64,000 bases of DNA from Antedon mediterranea (lineage: Eukaryota; Echinodermata; Crinoidea; Comatulida; Antedonidae), in the NCBI RefSeq assembly GCF_964355755.1, contig NC_092671.1, positions 3,235,001 to 3,299,000 of the forward strand. The letters are read 5' to 3'. How positions within the stretch are numbered: position 1 is the first letter of the stretch; each line of letters starts with the position of its first letter. A program made the position numbers and the translations under genes. Below the pieces are notes generated by a model. The model worked only from the letters and a program-made list of their open reading frames with translations, had not been told where the DNA came from and searched no databases. Positions 50,831-62,505 of the stretch are shown piece by piece.

Positions 50831-53748
50831 TAAATTAATTTGTCTAATGTAAAGAAATTAAATAAATGTAAAGTAATGTAAATTAATGAAATGTAATGTA
50901 AAGTAAGAAGCTTAAATTTATTAGGACAAAATTTAAATTATTGCACATTATTTGAGCAAAACCAGTTCGTTGACCATATAAGGCATTCTATAGGTTATTG
51001 TTGACCTCTAAGATATTGTTGGGGGTCAAGAGAAACTCAAACAAATTAAGCCAAATGGTAATATTTGTAATAACTGCCTTTACTCGTGCAGATTAAATTT
51101 ACATAATGCGGTATGTCTAATTAGCTGAATAGTTCATCAACTTTCCGGTATTGGCAGGCCTTTTTATTTCTATGAAAGGCTTCTGAACCAAAGATCAACT
51201 ATAGTGGGGGTTAATTTATTTGTGTTTTTGAGTTGATATTTTATTTGATGTAGTGAAAATTGATAGTGATAAACTAATATTCTTTGTGCTTTCGCATTTC
51301 CCTGTGGCAATTGCAATGTTTAGGTGAGAAGACCGTCAGGTCAACAAGTTACGATAACTCAGAGAAATTGAAAAACACCTAAATAAACACCATTAGTAAA
51401 GCACTTACATATGTAAGCAGACGGTTGAGGGTAGCGGTAGAATCACAATTGAGCGCCCCTTCACTTTGTTCATTACACGTAGCGTGCGGGCATTGGTCTT
51501 TGACTGAACAATGACAGGCCTAGGATATAGCCAGATGGAAATAACAATGTTATTAAATGTTGCCTGATTTTGGTCTGATGAAAATTTAAAAAATGAATAT
51601 TTATTAATTTCAGCAATTGTTTTTAATCAATAAACTGTTTTGTATAATTTTTAGTTAATAGTTTATAATATAAGACGAAAATAAGAAAAAAGAAAGAAAA
51701 AAAAAGAAGAAAAAAAGAAGATATTTTTTCTACTTTAACACTACGACACTACGCTGGCCTACAAAGTAGGTCTACACTTAAACTAGGCTTTAGACAAACA
51801 CGGATTAAGTTAATAATTAAATAAATCTGCGCAGTGTACTTTGCATCGATGCGCAGCCAATCTCTTCTTCCTTCCTACTTCGCGTAGGTCCGCGCGTATC
51901 AAGGTCATTTAACCGGTTTTAAGAAAGAATACTTATTGTTTAAGGTGTTGTTTACTTTACCACTTGCACGAGTCACTTCCAGGGGGCGCTTTTTCATTAT
52001 ATCATTGATAATAGCAAAGATTTATTTAATTGATTTGAAACATAAAAGAACAATTACTTCCGTTTTGTATTCATCTAGACCGCAGACTGACGTTTAAAAG
52101 CGAGCCAATGGTTTAGTGAGAGGAAGTTGTTAAGATTATTAGTGATACTCGTGTCATAAAAGTAAAATCGGTTCAAGAAACTTTCTAGAAATTAGAAATT
52201 TAACGATGTTTCTCGTCTTTACCGTACATTTCATACCGATTGTTACCAGTGTGTTAAAACGTAGCAACACCATTACTGAATATTTTATTAGTGGCCGCGA
52301 AACATTTTTCGACGTATCAGCTTGACAACAGACATACTTCAATTGCAATCATAATACAGGAGAAATATGGCAATCAAAATGCCTTCTAAAATCAAATCTT
52401 CTTCTTCTAACAATTTTTAGTCTATGTGAATGTTACACCCGTATGAATTGGACCCATATATGATCAAGGTACCAAACTGAACGAAAGTATTTTCTGTACA
52501 TTGTATTTTTCTGTCATGTTTTGTGTTTCATTGTAGAGGTAAGAAGGCTACTTTTGAAGAAATTGATACGTTGAACAGTATGCCTACTTGTTCTAGTACT
52601 GGCAGGAAACAAGATTTTTTTTAAATTATATTTATTGAACTTGTAATTCAAAACAATTCAGCAAACAGTTCAAAAAGGAAGTTACATCTCCCGCCTACAA
52701 AACATTGACCATGAAGTGTTAAATCGATTTTTTTATTTTTTTACATAGGAAAAATTGGAATGAATTGTTTGTGTTGTTTTCTCCACTCTTTTCGTATAAC
52801 GTTGGTGGCGCCCTTTTAAATCTTGACACTTGTCAGAAAGGACATACTTAGCAAACATTTGATTGAGGGGAATCCATTCTGTAACCGCCTGAGGTACTCC
52901 AATATTTTAGCTTATGCCAATCTTTTCAATCTTACAAAATGTAGCCTACTTTCACTTTCTACCTTTTTTTCATAGGCTATCCTATATAACAATACTTCAA
53001 CGAGAAGAGCGTTGGTTTGTTTTAAGTGTTCTATGTACAACAATTCAACATTCAATCAGGGAAGAGTGAAATTCAGTCTTCTCTGATTGAATGAAAAATT
53101 ATTAATGAGCTTATTTACGACCAGTACGTCGTCCATTTCTGTCTCCTAGAAATTATTGTTTTTTTTTAAAGCAATCTTACTAAATTTTCCACAAAATGAC
53201 AAACTTTACTATTTAGAATTATTACTCGATTGAATAACTTTTACATACAATGTATTTTAGGAAAAAGATTTGTTTAATGACTTTCTTTGATTATTTCTAT
53301 TGTATATTCTCTGACCTGACCTCTATACTTTTTCTTTGTCTTACGAACCTTTGTACACAAACCCTGGATAAGTACAGTACCTCCCTGACTCACACATGTC
53401 TTGACGTCGTAATGCTAATTGCAACGATCGTATGGATTTCTCACTGACGGCCTTTTTAATTAATTACGTACGTAATTAAGTACCAGTATGTTTAAAATAA
53501 AGACAACCTGACTAGGCCTATATAAATTGCAAAATAACTATTTGTGAAAATCAATTATCTGTAATAGTTTACATTTTTTACTTCATTTAATTGAATATAC
53601 GTAAATAGATACACGGATTTTTTCTAAGAACACACAATAGGTCATAGCCCAAGAGTAGGCCTAGCACATATTTTAGATTGAATTCACTAAAAAATTAAAG
53701 AAATGAAATTATCGTACATCCATGGCATCTAGGTTGGACCAAAGCGAA

Positions 53749-53895
53749 ATGCATATTCTAGATCCATAGACTCTAGGAACGAAGCGACAACACATATCTA
53801 CCTTCGCGTAGACCATGCAATCCAAGAACGAAGCAAAAGAAGCAGAAAAATGCACCTAGATCATTTGCGTCTAGGAACAAAGCGAATAGAAAGAA
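53749..53895. repeat. Degenerate tandem repeat with ctaggaacgaagcga words
   Basis: Three imperfect copies of a unit of about 55-60 bp, each with an atgca.. start and a tctaggaacRaagcga or ccaagaacgaagca end. No coding potential seen. Confidence 0.5.
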
Positions 53896-54944
53896 AAAGT
53901 CATACAACTTACCGTGGTAATATTTTAGCACACCTGAGTCTGAGTAAATTTGCTTGCGTCTTTTTACGATACATCAAATTATGTCTGTTCGCCGTGTTTA
54001 CAATTAATACAAAAACAAGATAAACATCAGGAACGGAAGAAAAGCTTTACCAGAAGCATTTGAGTCTTTCATTAAGAGATTCGGTTGGCAGGTAAAACCC
54101 CTCTTACTTTTTTTCATCATCAAATTTTTAATCTAACATAGGAAACACTAAGCACGTATCGATAAATGTTGCTGCAGATATTTTCTTCAAAACTGTCGAC
54201 ATGATCGTGGTGATACATTGTCGTTTCTAAATTCAAACAAAGCCCTTTCAATGATGGGAACGTATACGCTTCATATCATTAGTGCCTTTGTCACTAAAAA
54301 GTAATATCTTCGGGCACCGGTGCTTCGGGATTATTTGATTGTAAACTTTTTCGTTTTACTATTATATTCGTTAAGACACTTTGGCAGTGAATGAAAATGC
54401 AATAATGCCATTATGTCACAGAAGTTTCAAATCAATGCTATAATAACCCTTATTGCAGCCGATTATCAAACGGTGTATTATCTAGACAACAAACTGCACC
54501 GCTGTTCCATGTCAAGCGACTGTTACAGTCCAATCCATAACACACGTATGTCAATTACACACTTACTATTAACTTAACCCTGTAAATAAGCTCTCTCGCT
54601 ATAAACATAACGTATTTGAAAAATAGGCAATACATACTGATGGTAACCCATGTGAGTTGTAGTCAGCAGCCAAGAATCTTCAGGTACTGTTTACTGTCGC
54701 TGGACATAATACCGTATTAGAATCGAACGATTATTGTCAGTAAATCTTAATTGATCATACATTTTAATTATTTTTACGATACTAAACTTAACGTTAGTCA
54801 CTCACCTTGCGTCATATTCATGGTTAGTGGTGTTAGTACAACTGGATGACATCCTCGATGGCATTGAAATGAAGAACAAGTAACCGAATGAAACTCAATC
54901 GGTGTTAACCTAACTTAATAACCAATCAAATCTTACTTATAAAA

Positions 54945-55142
54945 TAATGATTTTATTCTTTTTAATAATTCATTAAGGAGGGGAAAGCAAATACAATTTT
55001 CCGGCCTATGAGGCGCCGCTGTGGCCAATGATATTACACCAGGTTAGTACTCAAGGTCAATAACGGAACCGGTGTTAACCGTATCGAACGCTTAACAGTC
55101 GGAAGAAGCGGCTGCTCTACCGGTAGACTAAACGCACCTGCG
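54945..55142 (-). mobile_element. tRNA-headed SINE with a 13-bp target-site duplication
   Basis: Flanked by identical 13-bp copies of cttacttataaaa at 54932-54944 and 55143-55155. On the minus strand the element begins with a tRNA-like head: an A-box-like TTAGTCTACCGGTAGAGCA and a B-box-like CGTTCGATACGG about 30 nt later. The body contains TAATATCATTGGCCACAGCG and the 3' end is AT-rich (GAATAAAATCATTATTT). The intact duplication makes the limits precise. Confidence 0.8.
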
Positions 55143-56190
55143 CTTACTTATAAAAAAAATATTGTATTAGTATGGCGATTAGGCAAGAAAAACTGGATTT
55201 TAAAATCTTTGAAATACTGCTGTCATCCGTAAAATACGAGCCGGATGAAGATAGATCCGTTGAATCTCAACGATACCCCATGATGATGAAGACTGACCTA
55301 CAAATTATGGAACCTGGGGATTTTGAACTGAAGAGATAAAGTGTATTGATCATTACAAGTTCTAGCTTTGATAATAAAAAATAGAATGGAGACATTAAAA
55401 TTGAATAAAACATCAAAGCACCGTAGTATTTTTTTATTATCGGTATAGTACCTTCGGGGCACAAAAAAAGTTCATCCTGTTTTTGTTCTTTTATACCTTA
55501 CATGTGATGGTCACTTTGATTGGTGATCGCGCTTATGTGCGAATGTCCAACCAACCGGAGGTGCTGACCGGTCGTGGGCGACCCATGTTTTTTATTTGTA
55601 CATAACGTTTTTTTTGTTTATGAATGTTGTTTGGCATATGTATTGTACATTTAAATGGTTACCAAACTGACAAACACTTGATTCTTTTGGTACACTGTAT
55701 TGAATATTGTAATTGTGAATAAAGTACTTATTTATGTATGCAAACATTGAGAAACATTTTTAAACTAATTTTATTAATACTATTATTTTCAGCACTCAGT
55801 TATTCAAGAGAAGATGCCCGGGTGTGAACGTATTGAAGGCCTAGCTATTGATTATTTAAAACCAAACGTATGATATCGTGACAACACCAGACAGAACCCA
55901 AGAGAAAAAGTTAAAATAGTTCTATCACGGTCCTTTAATCTTCTTTTTATTGGTCCAATTCATATAAAAATAAAAATCAGAAACTCTTTGTCAATACACT
56001 GTAGTTTAAAATACATGTACGTCACCTTTCAAATTATCGTCCTGATATTGTTTTGCAAATAGCTATAGTATGCCAAAAGACCATGCCTATTGATTTTATC
56101 AAAATCTCTAGTTATCTTAAATATGGACCGAACTTTCAAGCTAGTTTACATTTAGGTTTAACTTCACTTGATCAGACATTGAAGTTCTAT

Positions 56191-59100
56191 CTATTCGTCA
56201 CTTTGAGGCCCGGTGATGTCAGGCTTCTGATCTCGCTCGACAAAATACATGAAGCTTTCTCCTGTTGGTTGTTGTGCAATGTCCCACCTTGTTTCAATCT
56301 CATTCAGCGACTTGCCTACCGAGTTGATGACGCGGTACCCGCGAAGAAAGACACAGAAGAACACCTTCATTTCAACCATCGCAAGGAACTGACCAATGCA
56401 GCCTTTCGGTCCCGTTCCAAATGGCACAAACTGCTCCTGATCAAGCTGAAAGAGAACATACATTCACCAGGGTGGCGCGATAGGTAAAATATTCAAATAA
56501 ATGTCCTACAATACTCAATTGAATCGACTAATTTAGACCCGGACACAGTTTAACATTGGTTCTCACTTGAACGCAACAACTCAACGACGTGTGTACAACG
56601 CGTCGTGATTGGACAAATTACGTGCGCACGCATTTACAGTGGAAACTAAGCATCACTGTTTTAATTGTATAACCGTCAGTGAAATTGCTAATAGTGGCCA
56701 GAATTGTTCCATCCATGCATTCGGATCAATCAAAAGAAAGGGAATCTACAATGTATGCAATATATGACAATTTTGGAGAAAAAAAATATAAACAAAGCAT
56801 GCAATATTATAATAAAAGTTCACCTTCTTAGAAAAGTTTTCAGGATCGAATTCATTTGGATTCTTGAAGATGTCCGGTCGTCTGTGCATGTCTGCCAAAT
56901 TCAAGATTATGTTGGTTCCTTTTGAAATTTCAATACCTTCAATGACGTCATCATCAATTGCTCTGCGCATAATAACTGGTCCGACTGGCTTATATCTCAT
57001 AGATTCTTTAAGAGCCTGCTCAAGATAGATCAGTTTTGGCAAATCACCTTTTACTGGATTTCTGTCACCTATATAAGATATCATGATTTGTTATTTCTAG
57101 GCCTAATGATATTATTCTCAAAGAATTAATTCCACTGGTCCGCCGTTTAGGATCTATCATCAAGCAAAACTTGTTTGCCTGGAAATTCATGCTGGCAAAA
57201 ATGTTTGCAGCCATCTTTCTCGCGCGTATTCTATGTTAGCCAATCACATTGTCAAAATATGAGAATAATTTTATTTCAATTTTTTTTTTCGGAAACAAAG
57301 CAATATAAAACAGGTTTATGCTATTTTATAAATGACGTCATTAACTTACCAACTACTTGATCAATTTCTTCAAGGATTCTCTTTTCAACATCCGGGTTAC
57401 TTGCCACTGACACCAGCAGATAATACATTGTTACTGATGATGTATCTGTTCCCGCCAAAAGCATTTCAAGTATACATTGTCTGACATTATTGGTCGTTAT
57501 CTCTCCACGTTTCTTTGAATGGAATAATCATTAATTAGGTGGGTCAAATTAATTATAATTACAAACAACATCATGGAGTAAAGATAAGCAACATCATGGA
57601 GCTTTTGTTGATGGTAAATGTTGTAGATCTAAGCTTTTTTATTATTTTTTTTTTTATTTTATTCATTTGAAACCAACAGCGATAATTACCGCCACTAACA
57701 GGTTTTTGATACAAACAAAGCCAGGACTGTTTAAAGCACCTTGAGGAAAGGCATAAGCCAATACGTCTGAGGCAGATACTAGATGCAGGGGGCTGCCATA
57801 AGAGTCAGCAGTGCTGATTTCAAATTCCTAACGGGACCCCGGCTTCGAATACAGCACCCGCTATTCCCAGATGGTATCCCATCCAAGCTCTACCAGTCCC
57901 AAAGTTGCTTAACTTCGATGATCTGACGAGAACCGGTGTTTCAACGTGGTAAAGCCGTATATGTTGAATATATTTTTGCAATATATTCACCCAACCGATC
58001 GAATTAGTGGTTAAAACTTAAATCTCTCTTGCTTTATACTATGGCCAACAAAAATACAATTTAAGTTACTACACATACTTCAGCTTCTATCAGTTTTGTG
58101 GAGAAGTCCGATGGAAGTGGGTTGTCCCCTTTCTGCAGATCAACCAGAGATGCTCTCTTCTTTTCTATCATGGAATCTATGGCCTCATTAAGACGATCGC
58201 TATCAAATAGAGTAAAGTAGATAAACATATAGTGGTTCTAAGCCATATGGTATTATCAATCACTTTACGACACGATTAATTAATTTTGTCATCTAATTGT
58301 TTAAATATATAATAGTAATGTTTTAATGATGTTACAATGCAATGCAGTAAAAGCTGTGACCTAGGATGTTTGTTACATTCTTATGTTTTTTATTTAAAAT
58401 AAAGGATAATTTTTTATATCAACAAATATTCTTTCTTACATTGATCTGACGTGTTTCTTGTATTCTGATGACGTCATCCAGTAATACAGTGAAGGGTTTA
58501 TAAGAAAATACTCCCATGCTTTAAAGTACTGTACAATTCGGTCCACAAGATCTTCATCTGTCATCAAAATTAGAATAACAAAGGTCTAAAGTTAGTGAAG
58601 TTAAATGACCAAGCAGTTTGAAAATACAATTCAGCCATGCCATCAACTAAATTGTATAGAGGGCGCTACATTGCAAAAATCTTACTTTTGTTTATGAATA
58701 AGAAAAAAAATGAAAAGAGTTTTTAGTATGATTTAAATTACCGTCATCAACTTGGACTCCAAGCATCAATATATTCGTGACGTCAAGTGTAATTCTTCTT
58801 ATGAAATTCAGTCCATCAATTCGCCTGTCTGCTGCCCTCGTTTGGAAATCCCCAATTCGTGCGATTTGACGATTAGTAGCGTCTATTGTGATCGACGAAG
58901 CACGATTTAACGAATCGGCATTCAATGCTAGAAAGAAAAGAAGCATGGAATTTTTTTTTAAACAATTGATACAAAGATAAAAAAAAACATTAAAATACGG
59001 TGGCTCGTAAGTATCACGGCAACTATTTTTGAAAGTTGTTATGACACTTACAGGCCACCGTAATATAGAGTTATTAAGCTCTACGTACCTCTTTGAAAAA

Positions 59101-61592
59101 ATGCGCGTTGCGTCTTCCAGCCCTCAACGTCATTGTTCCAAATAATTCCACTCTTAAACATTCCTATGTGGTTTAGACCCGTGTCATTGCCAAACCTTTT
59201 ACAGTAGTTGTTTCCGTTCGTTTTCAGTATGTACCACGCGGCAGACGGTCTATTATAAAATAGAAAGATTATTGTAATGTTGTTTAAAAAGTTTCGAAAG
59301 AGTAGGCCTATCACTCTCCCTCCTATTGCTAGATGCCAGATGTGTAAAATTTATGTCAGATAGCATAATTATGCCAGATTTGGCCACTATGTGCCGCAAC
59401 CCCACACAAGCGAGCCAATGTGGAGATAATCATGCGATACCTTACTTTTAATACGTCATCATTGCGCGTGTGAGGTGTCATTTTTTTTCTTACCTGGTTA
59501 TCAGGTATGTTGGTTCTCCTGCTATCCATACACGGACGACATCCCCAAACTGTTTATTGTAATAACTAGCAGCCCCTGGTATGCCAAAGTACAGAAATCG
59601 CAGATTACTCAGAAATGCACCCAGTCCATAATTTCTAGCAGGACCTATAAAATAAGATTACAATTATAGTATCATACTTCAAGAGTCGGTTGGCATACAC
59701 ACCCCACCTTAAAAAACATTATTGGGGTATTTTGTTTGATATGGAATAAATTAAAACAGATCAGTTGTAAAAAAAAATCATTTTGTGAATTATGGTCAGT
59801 TTTGATCAAAAGTTTGTCGATTTAATAATACCTAAAACATAATTTAACATAGCATGGGTTATTTGTGGGGTTTGTTTATTCAAGGATAGTTATGAGACAG
59901 GTTTTCTTTTAATTGCGATCCCTAAAACAGTTTTTTTACTGTCTAATGTTGTTATGAACATCGAACATGTTAAAATAGTACGGCTTAAGATAATAAGGCC
60001 AAACTACGTGGTAATCTTCTACATTGATAGTGTGTTGTTAGATTTTTTAATTCAATTCCTCTAACTCTGGCAATTGTCAACTCATGCAGGATTCGTTGAA
60101 CTCTACTATAGTATGTCTAATCGTTTCACAAAGTGAACCAGAAAAAAAATCTTCGTAACAACCAAACAGCATCAATGCTTGACCTCCCGAACAATAACGA
60201 AGGATTAGGATTCACTGGAATTCTCTCTTTAGTTACAAATTTAACAATGCCTATATCTCTTTTTGTTTGCTTTTTTTTTCAAATTGTTATGTGAAAGTGC
60301 ATTTAGAAAAAAGTGGAACTAAAGCTCTGTCTACTCAATCAAACTAGTGTGTGTGATGTGCCTAAATATGGTACGGTAGTGATATGACATCATAATGTCC
60401 ATATGGGCACAGCACATTTTGTGTCGTATAAAGTTTGATAGTAAGTGTAAATTGGAACAGGATCGCAGGAAGGAAGCTTGTAATAGGGGTAGAAATCAAA
60501 AATATTTATTTTACGAACAATACAAGAATAATTTATTGTAATCTATTTTTCAGTTCATCACATAATTATAGTATATAATAATACGACTTTTTCTCATTCT
60601 CACAGATTTCCTCATCTTTATCGTTTCAAATTAATTAATTAAATTTCAGTATATCACAGGGCGGTCCGGTTTCGAATTACTGTTCATTGCCTAATGTGTT
60701 TATATATATATATATAAACATGAGTGGGAGAAAGGACTCCCTCAAATATATATATATATATATATATAAATCCAAAGGCAAATTACTGAAAAAAATGACA
60801 ATGCTGTGGGTATCAGTGGCTGGATCTCAATGGAGATACAAAAATAAAAAGCGAAAAGCTAAATCAAAACGATAAAGTAAACAGCCAGAAAAGTTAGCAG
60901 AGCTTTCGACAACACTAGCCCTTCATCAGTGCAAGTGAAGAAATTTGGATAACGTCATAGTATAAAGCTGGCAAGTGCTGCCTGCACTTTATAAATCATA
61001 CTGTAAATTATAGAAACAGTGCTCATATTCGGAACATGATATTTGAGGGAGTCCTTTCTCCCACTCATCCCTTGTTTTGACGTAACTTTAAAAAAAAAAG
61101 GGGGAGGGGCTAAGAGGGAGCTATGTTCATTTAGAGAGTGCCCTTGTACTCCCACCCATCCTCCCCTAGTCTATTCCCTTGTCTTTATCAACAAAATTTC
61201 ACCTAAAATGTTCAGGTCTAGTCAAATAATATTTCCGCACACACTTTTCTGGAGTGTCATTTCAATTATAATGTTCGTGCAAGACACGATCGGATCAGTT
61301 AAATTTATTTACCTTGACAAAAGGGCTTAACTACATTTTTTCTTGATATTATTACTGTATAATACATAAATAATAAAAAATGCAGTAATTTTTCATTAAA
61401 ATATATGAAAGTAACTAGCGTGCAGCTGTGATACACTGTAACTCCTTATCTAAAGCACTTACCTGGGATACGCTTCGTGACAAGTCCAGTAGTAGTAGGT
61501 CTATACCGGAATTTCAGAATCAGTAACAATGGAATTATAAACAGGGAAATATAAATACTAAGATTTGTAAATGGTAGATTTGACAAATACAT
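56191..61592 (-). CDS. Aromatase-like cytochrome P450 (CYP19 family/clan)
   Basis: Nine coding exons on the minus strand: 61592-61463, 59644-59494, 59249-59089, 58927-58742, 58557-58440, 58199-58079, 57512-57350, 57068-56824 and 56445-56191. The sum is 1530 nt, 509 residues, and every junction keeps frame. An N-terminal membrane anchor (LSIYISLFIIPLLLILKF) targets the endoplasmic reticulum. P450 landmarks are the I-helix LLAGTDTSS (Asp312, Thr313), K-helix ESMR (365-368), a DPENF meander and the heme loop FGTGPKGCIG with ligand Cys441. The resemblance to vertebrate aromatase is close throughout, from memory: VRVWIAGE, the IGMFKSGIIWNN segment, AEKRGEITTNNVRQCILEML and KGTNIILN..MHR; human CYP19A1 also has nine coding exons and 503 residues. 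Differences: Lys439 in place of the heme-loop Arg, Thr for the I-helix Pro, and Gly-Pro for Val370-Asp371. Aromatase converts androgens to oestrogens; activity here is not proven. Confidence 0.9.
56550..56655. mobile_element. MITE family B, copy 5
   Basis: Starts attggttctcacttg and ends acagtggaaactaagc, with cgtgattggacaaatta in the middle. A diverged B copy inside the last intron of the P450 gene (56446-56823). Confidence 0.45.
57634..57961 (-). mobile_element. 5S rRNA-derived SINE (intron 6 of the P450 gene)
   Basis: On the minus strand 57961-57846 matches 5S rRNA along its length: TACCACGTTGAA, CACCGGTTCTCGTC, GATCATCGAAGTTAAGCAAC, GCTTGGATGGGATACC and GGGTGCTGTA. The internal promoter C-box (CTTGGATGGG) is kept. 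The match is followed by a non-5S body of about 180 bp (including CTTATGGCAGCCCCCTGCAT) and an A-rich tail at about 57660-57634. This composite head-body-tail is the plan of 5S-headed SINE3-type elements, not of a real 5S gene, which would end in a T-run after the 5S segment. Only a 6-bp candidate target duplication (CAACAT) is seen. Confidence 0.8.
58995..59066. repeat. Imperfect palindrome (MITE-like) in P450 intron 3
   Basis: tacggtggctcgtaagt at the left faces acttacaggccaccgta at the right, with further pairing (caact / agttg) inside. It lies just 23 bp from the splice donor of exon 3. Likely a tiny MITE. Confidence 0.6.
60321..60445. mobile_element. MITE family A, copy 2
   Basis: aaagctctgtctac start, gatgtgcctaaatatggta and tagtgatatgacatcat in the interior, and gtttgatagt near the right end, as in copies 1 and 3. 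Lies in intron 1 of the P450 gene. Confidence 0.6.
60719..61069 (-). mobile_element. Penelope-like fragment with a hammerhead-ribozyme-like core
   Basis: The 30-bp ends, catgagtgggagaaaggact.. at 60719 and its reverse complement ending at 61069, are inverted repeats. On the minus strand between them lies CACTGATGAAGGGCTAGTGT then TGTCGAAAGCTCTGCTAAC (about 60932-60892): CTGATGA and GAAA are the conserved hammerhead core words, separated by what looks like a decayed GGGC..GCCC stem II and followed by a very short GC/GC stem III. Minimal hammerheads of this shape are known in Penelope-like elements. No ORF remains. Tandem TA runs flank it at 60698-60712 and 60748-60770. Confidence 0.55.
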
Positions 61593-62505
61593 GACTTGAT
61601 GTTAACGAAACAATGTCCAAGTGAATACAAAGAAATAAATTTAAGGCGATCAAAATAAGCTCACTTTCACACTACAGTAGACAAGGTTTAACTGAATGTG
61701 AAAACGCCACCAATTAGCAAAATTCAGCAGCACTGGGAATTTCCAACTCTTACTCAGCTACTCTGTCGGAAATCGGAAATTCCGATTTTCGATGTTTTTT
61801 ATCATTTGTTTTGAAAGATAATTTCCTACATTACTATACATAGTGTTTATTACATACGCGATGACAAACAAGTCGATCCTGTAGTACGTGATGTCTGTTT
61901 TTAGATATTAAACATATTAATTTTGACATTTTAACAAATTAATAACTAAAGGGCTCGCGAGAGGCGGTGATGAATTATTTAGGGAGTAAAGATTTGTTCC
62001 CATATACAGTAGGAGGCAAAGACGTAATCCGCAATAAGCGAATTGACCAATCAAAAGCGATAGATTACTCCAACTGTCACTTGTGATTGGTCAATTTGCG
62101 GCTTACGTCCTCTTGTGGGAACCAAGCTTAATTAATTATAGTTGTCAAACCTGTAAGCCTAGAATAAAATAAACAAATTCAGTTTAAATTCTTTAATGCA
62201 TTTATTTAGGAAATCTACATAGATTTAGTACAACTAAATCAGATATATTATCAAAGTAGATAAAATATTTACAAATACAAAATAATATAAAAAGCCATAT
62301 TCAACCACTGATGCTCCCTCCCTCCCAAACCAGTACCCGCACTCTTTCCTTTTTCTCTCTCGTCCTCACATAAACATTGATTGAGACGGCTGTGATGTAC
62401 AGACGACATTTTGGGTTTCTGACCTCACGTGGAATTAAAACTAGTCACTTTGTACATATTAGGCGCCCTGCTATTAAATTCAATCGCTCATATAATATTT
62501 TAGAT
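61593..62505. other. Intergenic region between the P450 and NTPase genes
   Basis: 913 bp. It should hold the P450 promoter and the 3' untranslated region of the NTPase gene, both on the minus strand. Contains a short palindrome (ggaaatcggaaattccgatt, near 61769-61790) and a MITE family B copy at 61994-62130 with both ends (tttgttcccata / tgtgggaaccaagctta). No gene seen. Confidence 0.5.
61994..62130. mobile_element. MITE family B, copy 6
   Basis: Inverted ends ttgttccca and tgtgggaaccaa; interior gaccaatcaaaagcgataga and cacttgtgattggtcaattt pair with each other. Located upstream of the P450 start codon (402 bp away). Confidence 0.6.

Larger units (their letters stand above)
43582..56190. 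other. Gene-poor intergenic region
   Basis: 12.6 kb between the 5' end of hedgehog and the 3' end of the P450 gene. I found tandem repeats (44225-44463, 47576-47830, 48313-48335, 49620-50830, 53749-53895), a tRNA-type SINE (54945-55142) and AT-rich sequence. No open frame has a recognisable domain or a convincing splice context. The hedgehog promoter should lie at its left end. Confidence 0.5.

Noticed and set aside
54024-54092. Possible exon cag|gaacgg..ggcag|gtaaaa coding ALPEAFESFIKRFGW
   Set aside because: Has splice-like ends but no neighbouring exon that joins in frame and no recognised family.
57846-57961. Functional 5S rRNA gene on the minus strand
   Set aside because: Has substitutions, no T-run terminator after the 3' end, and continues into a SINE body with an A-rich tail.
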